Below, piece by piece: positions 1-5,417 of a stretch of 9,444 nt of DNA. How positions within the stretch are numbered: the first letter of the stretch is position 1; each line of letters opens with the position of its first letter. The DNA comes from Thermoleophilia bacterium. Lineage in GTDB: Bacteria > Actinomycetota > Thermoleophilia > Gaiellales > Gaiellaceae. The notes beneath the pieces are model-generated. The model was not told the origin of the DNA. It worked only from the letters and a program-made list of their open reading frames with translations, and searched no databases. The position numbers and the translations under genes are program-made. Where the stretch lies: positions 1 to 9,444 of the forward strand of contig JAICYG010000101.1 in NCBI GenBank assembly GCA_025934335.1, given 5' to 3'.

Positions 1-657
1 CACGTCCGCGTTCTGGAGGTCCTGCTGGAACGTGGTCGCGCCGCCTCGCCCGAACGAGTTGCCCAGACTGGGCACCGTGGAGCTATGTCATATGCGGGCC
101 TGGTTCTCGACCTGGACGACGCCGAGAGCCGTGAGCAGCTTCTTGATCAGGTAGTTCTCTTCGTTGTCGAGGGTCGCGCCGCCCAGGTTGGCGATCCCCA
201 TCGTCCGCTTCCCCGGATGCCCTTCCGGCGTCTCCTCCTGCCACGTCTCCTCGCGGGTCTGGAGGATGCGGTCGACGATCATGTCCATCGCCTGGTCGAG
301 CGGCAGTTCCTCCCAGTGCGTGCCGTACGGCCGGCGGTACTTGACCTTGTATTCGCGCAGCGGCCCCGCATGCATGTTCTTCGTGGCGGCGCCCTTCGGG
401 CAGAGGCGGCCGCGCGAGATCGGGCTCGCCGGGTCGCCCTCGACCTGGATCACCTCGCCGCCTTTCACGTAGACGAGTTGCGCGCAGCCGACGGCGCAGA
501 ACGGGCAGATCGACTGCGCGACCCTGTCCGCCTCGGCGATGCGCGGCTTCAGCTCGCGCGACTTCGGCGACTGCGCGGCTCGGCCGAGCCCGAGCGGATC
601 CCCCTCGCGGAGCTGGCGGACAACGGGCCACGACTCGAGGAGCTTCGTGAAGCTCAC
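1..657 (-). CDS. fdhA: Selenocysteine-containing formate dehydrogenase alpha subunit (N-terminal part, runs off left edge)
   Basis: Catalytic subunit of a molybdopterin (bis-MGD) formate dehydrogenase, which oxidises formate to CO2. The GTG start is at 657; a same-frame TGA at 670-672 limits upstream extension. Residues 51-86 hold a 4Fe-4S site (C51-x2-C54-x3-C58-x27-C86, ending in RLCPKGAA). Residues 163-189 run LDNEENYLIKKLL to VENQARI. A TGA at 88-90 then falls at residue 190, exactly where E. coli FdnG has Sec196 in its QARxUH motif. Reading through gives HSSTVPSLGNSFGRGGATT and QQDLQNADV up to the window edge, the expected family sequence. The codon is therefore taken as selenocysteine; an automatic caller would wrongly end the protein at 189 aa. 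No twin-arginine signal is visible, unlike FdnG/FdoG, so a cytoplasmic enzyme is inferred. It lies 50 nt after marR on the same strand, so co-transcription is likely. Confidence 0.93.
54..90 (-). promoter_or_regulatory. In-frame UGA (Sec codon) with SECIS element
   Basis: The UGA is at 90-88 on the minus strand. The mRNA after it folds into an apical hairpin: GCCC (73-70), loop AGUCU (69-65), GGGC (64-61), with a possible 3-bp lower stem ACG (78-76)/CGU (56-54). Counting from the U of UGA as 1, U falls at 17 and GU at 23-24. These are the same three positions as the bulged U17 and the loop G23/U24 that SelB reads in the E. coli fdhF SECIS. The hairpin lies inside the coding frame, as bacterial SECIS elements do. 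Stem and positions are read directly from the sequence; the function is by analogy. Confidence 0.85.
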
Positions 658-707
658 GCCCCCCGTTCTTCACGGCGCGCGTGGCGGTGAAACGTATCGC
701 GCCCCGA

Positions 708-1097
708 TCAGTCGGCGCCGTCGAGCGCGTCGATCACGCCGCGAAGCTGCACGCGCTCCGGGCCGAGCGCCTCGTACACCGCGGCGAGCTTCTCCTCGCC
801 CAGCTTCGTCAGCGTCAGGTCGACGACGCGGCCGTCGCGCGGCGACTGCGCACGCTCGACGAGGCCGGCCGCCTCGGCGCGCTGCACCAGCTCGGTCACC
901 GCGCTCTGCGTCAGCGCGAGCGTCCGCACGAGGTCCGACACGGTGGTCGTTCCACCGGGGGCGCCGCCGATCTGCAGCAGGAGCAGATGCTGCCGCGGCG
1001 TGATCCCGAGCCCGCGGGCGCAGTCCTCGCTCCGGCGCAGGAAGCGGCGCAGCTCTGCGCGGAACTGGGCCGCGGCGGTGTAGCGGTTCGCATCCAT
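708..1097 (-). CDS. MarR-family transcriptional regulator
   Basis: A winged-helix DNA-binding protein of 129 aa, a normal length for the MarR family. A helix-turn-helix spans roughly residues 50-85 (VSDLVRTLALTQSAVTELVQ, then RAEAAGLVER). It is followed by the typical wing with the SPRDGRVVDLTLT motif, in which the conserved Asp-Gly-Arg is intact. There is one cysteine near the N-terminus (about residue 26), so thiol sensing is possible but unproven. The ATG at 1097 was chosen; an in-frame TTG at 1124 would add nine residues. No Shine-Dalgarno sequence precedes the ATG. On the minus strand TTGATT (1134-1129), 17 nt, then CAAAAA (1111-1106) is a weak promoter candidate giving an almost leaderless mRNA. 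An inverted repeat overlaps this promoter, so autoregulation is likely. The ligand is unknown. It lies upstream of the formate dehydrogenase gene and divergent from the mrp operon. Confidence 0.85.
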   Translation of the reverse strand: MDANRYTAAAQFRAELRRFLRRSEDCARGLGITPRQHLLLLQIGGAPGGTTTVSDLVRTLALTQSAVTELVQRAEAAGLVERAQSPRDGRVVDLTLTKLGEEKLAAVYEALGPERVQLRGVIDALDGAD

Positions 1098-1109
1098 CAG
1101 ACACGTTTT

Positions 1110-1139
1110 TGCACTTGCGGGCAACGGAAATCAAGTGCA
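1110..1139. promoter_or_regulatory. Candidate MarR operator in divergent promoter
   Basis: A perfect inverted repeat, TGCACTTG (1110-1117) and CAAGTGCA (1132-1139), is separated by 14 bp, so the half-site centres are 22 bp apart, two helical turns. A second, nested palindrome, TTGCGGGCAA, occupies 1115-1124. The site covers the suggested marR promoter and overlaps the mrpE start region. Dyads of this kind in a marR divergent gap are usually the regulator's own binding site. Binding is inferred. Confidence 0.6.
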
Positions 1140-1608
1140 GGTGCATCGCGTCGCCCGCACGCTCCTCTGGTTCTGCGGCCTCGAGGTGCTCTGGCTCGTG
1201 CTCGTCGGGACGTGGCAGAGCACCGAAGTCGTCGCCGGACTGATCGCGTCGACGGTCGCAACCGTCTTCGTCGAGGCGCTGCGCGCGGTCGGCCTCCTGG
1301 GCTTTCGCCTCTCGCCGGCCGCACTCGCCCGCGCCCGCGCCCGGTCGATCCCCGTCCAGGTCGTCTTCGACTTCGTGCTCGTCCTCTGGCTCGTCGTCCG
1401 CGCGGCGGCACGCCGGGAGCGGATCCGCGGGCGGTGGGTCAGCGTCGAGTTCGAGGACGAGGACGGCCCCCGCGGCCGCTTCCTGCGGGCGTTCGCGGCG
1501 ACGCTCGAGAACGAGACCGCGAACGCGGTCGTCGTCGATCTCGACGACGACCGGGCGCTGCTCCATTCGCTCGACACACGCGTGTCGACGGGGAAGCAGG
1601 TGATGTGA
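1135..1608 (+). CDS. mrpE: Mrp cation/proton antiporter subunit E
   Basis: A small membrane subunit of the multi-subunit Mrp Na+/H+ antiporter, equivalent to MbhA of archaeal membrane hydrogenases; 157 aa, the usual family length. The N-terminal hydrophobic segments (about 8-28 and 30-55) are followed by a further membrane segment (FDFVLVLWLVVRAA, about 79-92) and a cytoplasmic alpha/beta domain. That domain has the family pattern TLENETANAVVVDLDDDRAL followed by LHSL. GTG 1135 gives the longest form; GTG 1141 is an equally plausible start. Neither has a strong ribosome-binding site, and both lie in or next to the inverted repeat at 1110-1139, so repressor binding would block expression directly. 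It is the first gene of the operon, and its stop overlaps the mrpF start. Confidence 0.85.
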   Translation: MQVHRVARTLLWFCGLEVLWLVLVGTWQSTEVVAGLIASTVATVFVEALRAVGLLGFRLSPAALARARARSIPVQVVFDFVLVLWLVVRAAARRERIRGRWVSVEFEDEDGPRGRFLRAFAATLENETANAVVVDLDDDRALLHSLDTRVSTGKQVM

Positions 1609-1862
1609 ACGCGTTCCTGTGGGCCGGGACGCTGCTCGTCGCGCTGGAGCTCCCGCTGCTCCTGCTCGCCGCGCGCGCGCCCCGGCTCGACGCGCTGACG
1701 GCTGTCGCGTCCGGCTCCGGCATCTTCACCCTCTCCCTCGTCCTCCTCGCCCAGGGCTTCCACCGCACGGCGTACACGGTGCTCGGGCTCGTCGCCGCGG
1801 CACTGACGTTCGCCGGCTCGATGGTCTTCGTGCGCTTCTTCGAGAAGGAGCTCGACCCATGA
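1605..1862 (+). CDS. mrpF: Mrp antiporter subunit F
   Basis: A small membrane subunit of 85 aa with three hydrophobic segments (about 5-23, 32-50, 58-78), the layout of MrpF/MbhB. The GTG start at 1605 overlaps the mrpE TGA (1606-1608). The upstream AGGTGAT gives a good ribosome-binding site. The assignment rests on size, membrane topology and position between E and G. The sequence is divergent: the usual DRVVALD-like motif after the first segment is reduced to RLDALTAVAS, keeping one Asp (29) and losing the second. A longer open frame extends far upstream, but it runs antisense through marR and is not the start. Confidence 0.75.
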   Translation: MNAFLWAGTLLVALELPLLLLAARAPRLDALTAVASGSGIFTLSLVLLAQGFHRTAYTVLGLVAAALTFAGSMVFVRFFEKELDP

Positions 1863-1931
1863 GGCGTAGGCTCGACGGAGCCGCCCAAGGAGCGCAGGTG
1901 CCGGCTTCGCCGGCGCCGGAGCGGGAATGAG
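1859..1931 (+). other. Structured 68-bp spacer with coupled mini-ORF, flanked by ATGAG repeats
   Basis: Every other junction in this operon overlaps or has a gap of four bases or fewer; this one is 64 bp. It contains two hairpins: GGCTC/GAGCC (1869-1873/1878-1882), and a nine-pair stem GGTGCCGGC/GCCGGCGCC (1897-1905/1909-1917) with a TTC loop. ATGAG occurs at both borders (1859-1863 and 1927-1931), like a target-site duplication around an insertion in an original mrpF/mrpG ATGA overlap. A 23-codon ORF starts in the ATGA at 1859 and stops in the ATGA at 1927, so ribosomes could pass from F to G through it. Whether it makes a useful peptide is unknown; a small repeat insertion is the simpler explanation. 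Confidence 0.5.
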
Positions 1932-2226
1932 AGCGGTCGTCGTGGACGCGCTGCTCGCAGCCACCGTCGCCGGTGAGGCGCTCTGCGTGCTCGGCGTCCT
2001 GCTCGGCGCCACCGTCTACGACCGCCTCCACTACGCGAGCGCGACGACGTCCGTGCCGCCGTTCCTCGTGTTCGCCGCCGTGCTCCTGAAGCAGCCGCAC
2101 CCGTACACGAACCCGGTGTGGAACGCCCTCTTCGTCGCCCTGACGCTGTTCCTCCTGAACGGGGTGCTCACGCACGCGATCGCGCGCGTCGCGCGGCAGC
2201 GCGAGGCGCGGGACGTGGAGCTCTAG
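1927..2226 (+). CDS. mrpG: Mrp antiporter subunit G
   Basis: A small membrane subunit of 99 aa, similar to MrpG/MbhC. It has three hydrophobic segments (about 6-28, 43-56, 66-87) and the family signature near VYDRLHYAS (30-38), matching the DxYxRLH motif of MrpG. The ATG start at 1927 follows GGAGCGGGA, a usable ribosome-binding site lying just after a strong hairpin. The TAG stop shares one base with the GTG of the next gene. The middle of the protein (VPPFLVFAAVLLKQPHP) differs from typical MrpG, but topology and position support the call. Confidence 0.82.
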   Translation: MRAVVVDALLAATVAGEALCVLGVLLGATVYDRLHYASATTSVPPFLVFAAVLLKQPHPYTNPVWNALFVALTLFLLNGVLTHAIARVARQREARDVEL

Positions 2227-2474
2227 TGGTCCCCCTGCAGAGCGTTGCGCTGCTCTTCGTCGCGCTCGGTGCGCTGCTCGTCGTGCTCGCGCGCGACGTC
2301 GTCCGGCAGGCGCTCCTCTTCTCGCTCTACGGGTTCGCGCTCGTCGTCCTGTTTCTCGTCTTCCAGGCGCCGGACGTCGCGCTCTCGGCGCTCGTCGTCT
2401 CTGCAGTCGCGTACCCGATCGTCCTCGTCGGGGCGCTGGCGCGGGTTGCCGCCCACCGCAAGCGGCGCGGATGA
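2226..2474 (+). CDS. DUF4040 / MbhD-like Mrp subunit (MrpA C-terminal or MrpB N-terminal type)
   Basis: An 82-aa membrane protein with three hydrophobic segments (about 3-20, 27-46, 51-73). It corresponds to the piece of MrpA (C-terminal region) that is a separate subunit, MbhD, in archaeal hydrogenases. The family hallmark APDVAL is at 48-53. In most relatives this is followed by T-E or T-Q; here it is S-A (54-55), so the acidic or polar residue is missing. The start is GTG 2226, sharing its first base with the mrpG stop; upstream extension in this frame overlaps mrpG and is not believable. The stop overlaps the mrpB start as ATGA. Confidence 0.82.
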   Translation: MVPLQSVALLFVALGALLVVLARDVVRQALLFSLYGFALVVLFLVFQAPDVALSALVVSAVAYPIVLVGALARVAAHRKRRG

Positions 2475-3217
2475 CGAACCAGCTCCGTCTCGCGCTCTTC
2501 GGCGTCGGCGCGCTCTGTGTCGGCGCCCTGCTCGTGTGGGGCGTGCTCGACCTGCCCGCCTTCGGCCACTACGCCGGTCCCTACGGCGAGATCATCGCCA
2601 GGGTCGTCGAGCCGCAGCGCCACATGGCGAACGCCGTCACCGCCGTCGTCTTCGACTACCGCGGCTTCGACACGATGGGGGAGGAGCTAATCCTCTTCTC
2701 CGCCGCGTCCGCGGTCGCGCTGCTCCTCCGCGAGATCAAGGAGGAAGACACGATCTCCGTCGTCGACGCGGTCCGCAGCGACGCCCTGAACGGGGTCGGC
2801 GTGCTCGCCTCCGTGACGACGTTCGTGCTCGCGCTCTACGTCGTCGCGCACGGGTTCATCTCGCCCGGCGGCGGCTTTCAGGGCGGAGTCGTGCTCGCCA
2901 CCGCGTTTCTGATCGTCTTTCTGACGGTCGAGTACCACGCCTACGAGCGGCTGGCCACGACGCGCTTCGCGGAACCGCTCGAGTCCTTCGGCGCCGGCGC
3001 CTACGTCGCGATCGGCCTCGTGGGCCTCGGCCTCGGCTTCTCGTTTCTCGAGAACTTCCTGCCGCTCGGTGTCACCGGCCGGTTGCGCTCCGGCGGCAGC
3101 GCCGCGATCGTCAACTGGGCATCTGCCCTCGCAGTCGCGGGCGCGTTCGTCCTGATCTTCTCGGAGTACCTCGAAGGGAACATGGCCGCGCGCTACGGGA
3201 GAGGACGACGGCTCTGA
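2471..3217 (+). CDS. mrpB: MbhE-MrpB fusion antiporter subunit
   Basis: A 248-aa membrane subunit. Residues about 1-90 match the MbhE/MrpA C-terminal piece, ending in TAVVFDYRGFDTMGEELILF with the conserved FDTxGE acidic site at 67-71. Residues about 108-237 are the MrpB/MnhB domain, with the family motif HGFISPGGGFQGG at 127-139 and hydrophobic segments around 112-127, 139-153, 177-192 and 217-233. In archaeal Mbh these are two genes (MbhE, MbhF); here they form one reading frame. The ATG at 2471 overlaps the previous stop (ATGA). The function, forming part of the lateral ion path of the antiporter, follows from family knowledge. Confidence 0.88.
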   Translation: MTNQLRLALFGVGALCVGALLVWGVLDLPAFGHYAGPYGEIIARVVEPQRHMANAVTAVVFDYRGFDTMGEELILFSAASAVALLLREIKEEDTISVVDAVRSDALNGVGVLASVTTFVLALYVVAHGFISPGGGFQGGVVLATAFLIVFLTVEYHAYERLATTRFAEPLESFGAGAYVAIGLVGLGLGFSFLENFLPLGVTGRLRSGGSAAIVNWASALAVAGAFVLIFSEYLEGNMAARYGRGRRL

Positions 3218-3219
3218 GC

Positions 3220-3558
3220 GTGCTCCCGTACCTGCTCGCGGTCTGGATCTTCCTCGCCGGCCTCTACGGGATCGTCACGAGCCGCGACCTGATCCACACC
3301 ACGGTGTGCGTCAGCGTCTGCCAGTCCTCGACGTACATCCTCCTGCTCGCGATCGGTTACCGGAAGCACGCAACGGCTCCCGTGTACGGCGACATCCCGT
3401 CGAGTCGCAGGGTCGTCGATCCGATCGTCCAGGCGCTGACGCTGACCGACATCGTCGTCGCGGTCGCGGTCTCGTCGCTGCTGATCGCTCTCGCGTTGCG
3501 CGTCTACGACAGCAGCAACTCGCTCGACCCGTCGCAGATCGTCGGCCAGCGAGGTTGA
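3220..3558 (+). CDS. mrpC: Mrp antiporter subunit C (NuoK-like)
   Basis: A 112-aa, three-helix membrane protein of the NuoK/MrpC/MbhG family. Segments lie near 3-20, 27-46 and 73-94. The signature DPIVQALTLTDIVVAVAV (67-84) matches the DPLPQALVLTAIVIGFAV pattern of MrpC, except that Asp77 replaces the usual Ala inside the third helix. Start GTG 3220 lies 2 nt after the mrpB stop. The much longer open frame upstream is a shadow of the preceding genes. Confidence 0.88.
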   Translation: MLPYLLAVWIFLAGLYGIVTSRDLIHTTVCVSVCQSSTYILLLAIGYRKHATAPVYGDIPSSRRVVDPIVQALTLTDIVVAVAVSSLLIALALRVYDSSNSLDPSQIVGQRG

Positions 3559-3562
3559 CGGC

Positions 3563-5362
3563 GTGGCGGTGATTCCGCTGCTCGTCGCGATCCCGCTCGT
3601 CGCCGCGACCGGGGTCGCGCTGTCGGGAAAGTGGCTGCCGGGCGTCGCCGCCGACGTCGCGGGCTTCGCCGCAGCCGCCGCCTCGGTCGCGCTCGCGGCG
3701 GTCGTGCTCGTGCGGTCCGGCGGCATCGTCACGTACTGGTTCGGTGGCTGGCGGCCGGCCCGCGGTGGCTTTCCGATCGGGATCGGCTGGGCCGTCGACC
3801 CGCTCGGCGCCGCCTTCGCGCTTCTCTCCCTCGGGCTTGTCTTCGCTTGTCTCGTCTACTCGTGGCGATACCTGAAGAGCGACCGGTACCTCTACGTCGT
3901 CCTGATGCTCGTGTTCGGCGCCGCGTCGGCCGGCTTCGTGCTCAGCGGCGACATCTTCAACATCTTCGTCTTCTTCGAGCTCGTCAGCGTCGCCGCGTTC
4001 GCGCTGACCGCGTACGAGGCCGAGGAGTCGAGCCCCCTGCAAGGATCGTTCAACTTCGCGGTCGCGCAGACGATCGGCGCGTTTCTCGTCCTCTTCGGGA
4101 TCGCCCTCCTCTACGGCCGCACGGGCGCGCTCAACCTGGCCGAGATCGGACGCCGGCTGAATGCCGACGGCCGACACGACGGTCTCGTCGTCACCGCCTT
4201 CGCCCTGATCACGTGCGGGTTCCTGGCGAAGGCGGCGCTCGTGCCGTTCCACTTCTGGCACGCGGACGCACATGCCGTCGCACCGGCGCCGGCCGCGGCC
4301 GTCTTCTCGGCGGTGATGCTCGAGCTCGGGCTCTTCGCCGTCGCGCGCATCTACTGGACCGTCTTCGCGGGGGTGCTCGGGCAGTTCGAGCACCCGATCC
4401 GTGACGTGCTGCTCGGGGTGGGAGCGCTCACGGCCGTCGTCAGCGCCCTCATGTCCGGGCTGCAGCGGCACCTGAAACGGATGCTCGCGTACTCGACGTT
4501 CGCCCACGTCGGGTGCTTCCTGATCGGGATCGCGCTTCTGCACCCGGACGGAGTAGCCGGCGCGGCCGTCTACATCCTCTCCCACGGTCTCGCGAAGACG
4601 GCGCTCTTCCTCGTGGGCGGCATCCTCCTGACGGCACGCGGCGGCATCGACGAGCTGCAGATGTTCGGGCTCGGGCGGCGCCTGCCGGGAGCGGCGGTCG
4701 CCTGGTTCGTCGCGGCCATCGCACTCGCCTCGCCGCCGTTCCTCGGCACGTTCACGGGGCACGCGCTGATCGACGACTCCGCCGGGGCCGCAGGCTACTG
4801 GTGGGTGCCGATCGTGCTCGCATTCGCGACGATCGGGTCCACCGCGGCGATCATCCGGGCGGGCCTGCGCGTCTTCTTCGGCATCGGCGACCGCGACGAC
4901 CCGTTGCTCTCCGAGGAGCCGGCGGAGAGCCCGCCGCCGGAGGAAAAGCCGCGGCTCCTCGTCATGAACACCGTGGCGCTCCTGCTCGCGTTCGCCGGCC
5001 TCGCCGCCGGTGCCTGGACCGGCCTTGCCGCCGAGGCGGTGCACGCCGCGCACCGCTTCACCGACCAGATCTCGTACATCCATGTGGTCCTCGACCACCG
5101 CCCGGCCGCGTCCGCGCCGCCCGGCGAGTGGGTGACCACCACCTCGAGCGTCGTCTGGTCCGTCGTCACGCTCGTCGGCTCGATCCTGCTCGGCTTCGCC
5201 TCGACGATCCGCGCCCGGCTCCCACGGCCCGTGACGCGTGCGCTCGCCGCCGGCTTCACCCCGCTCCGCGCCGTTCACAGCGGGCACATCGCCGATTACG
5301 TCGCCTGGCTCGTCTTCGGGACGGGCGTGATCGGAGGGCTGCTGGCGATCACCATTCGCTAG
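3563..5362 (+). CDS. mrpD: Mrp antiporter subunit D (proton-translocating, NuoL/M/N-like)
   Basis: The main ion-pumping subunit, 599 aa, of the proton-conducting transporter family shared with complex I NuoL/M/N. Visible key residues are Glu139 (VFFELVSVAAFALTAYE), Lys223 in AKAALVPFHFWHADAHAVAP, Lys305 (HLKRMLAYST) and Lys345 (HGLAKTALF). In the helix-12 region, where relatives commonly have GKxxL, this protein has PPFLGTFTGHAL with His400. It is about 100 residues longer than usual MrpD. The extra part is an acidic, proline-rich loop (443-463), two hydrophobic stretches (about 467-489 and 529-547), then VHSGHIADYVAWLVFG (571-586), similar to the C-terminal tails of NuoL/HyfB-like proteins. 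GTG 3563 has a GAGG site 8 nt upstream and lies 4 nt after mrpC. It is the last gene of the operon; no terminator hairpin with a T-run is visible after it. Confidence 0.9.
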   Translation: MAVIPLLVAIPLVAATGVALSGKWLPGVAADVAGFAAAAASVALAAVVLVRSGGIVTYWFGGWRPARGGFPIGIGWAVDPLGAAFALLSLGLVFACLVYSWRYLKSDRYLYVVLMLVFGAASAGFVLSGDIFNIFVFFELVSVAAFALTAYEAEESSPLQGSFNFAVAQTIGAFLVLFGIALLYGRTGALNLAEIGRRLNADGRHDGLVVTAFALITCGFLAKAALVPFHFWHADAHAVAPAPAAAVFSAVMLELGLFAVARIYWTVFAGVLGQFEHPIRDVLLGVGALTAVVSALMSGLQRHLKRMLAYSTFAHVGCFLIGIALLHPDGVAGAAVYILSHGLAKTALFLVGGILLTARGGIDELQMFGLGRRLPGAAVAWFVAAIALASPPFLGTFTGHALIDDSAGAAGYWWVPIVLAFATIGSTAAIIRAGLRVFFGIGDRDDPLLSEEPAESPPPEEKPRLLVMNTVALLLAFAGLAAGAWTGLAAEAVHAAHRFTDQISYIHVVLDHRPAASAPPGEWVTTTSSVVWSVVTLVGSILLGFASTIRARLPRPVTRALAAGFTPLRAVHSGHIADYVAWLVFGTGVIGGLLAITIR

Positions 5363-5417
5363 GCAGCACGACCCTTAATCGACAGGCAACCCATAACGAC
5401 GTTGCTCCGAACATGGG

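Noticed and set aside
88..90. Formate dehydrogenase as a pseudogene broken by a nonsense mutation
   Set aside because: The codon is TGA at the exact known Sec position, the frame stays open with family-like sequence after it, and a SECIS-like hairpin is present.
83..690. Long open frames on both strands over the formate dehydrogenase gene (about 200 aa each)
   Set aside because: Low-complexity Arg/Ala/Pro-rich translations typical of shadow frames in GC-rich DNA; the frame at 657 on the minus strand has clear family motifs.
669..691. Inverted repeat TTCAC-N13-GTGAA in the marR-fdh gap as a second operator
   Set aside because: Five-bp arms are expected often by chance in such DNA, and the repeat does not resemble the stronger dyad at 1110-1139.
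3311..5287. A 658-aa open frame on the minus strand
   Set aside because: It is antisense to mrpD and its composition (Arg, Glu, Asp, Gly repeats) has no recognisable domain; it mirrors the codon bias of mrpD.
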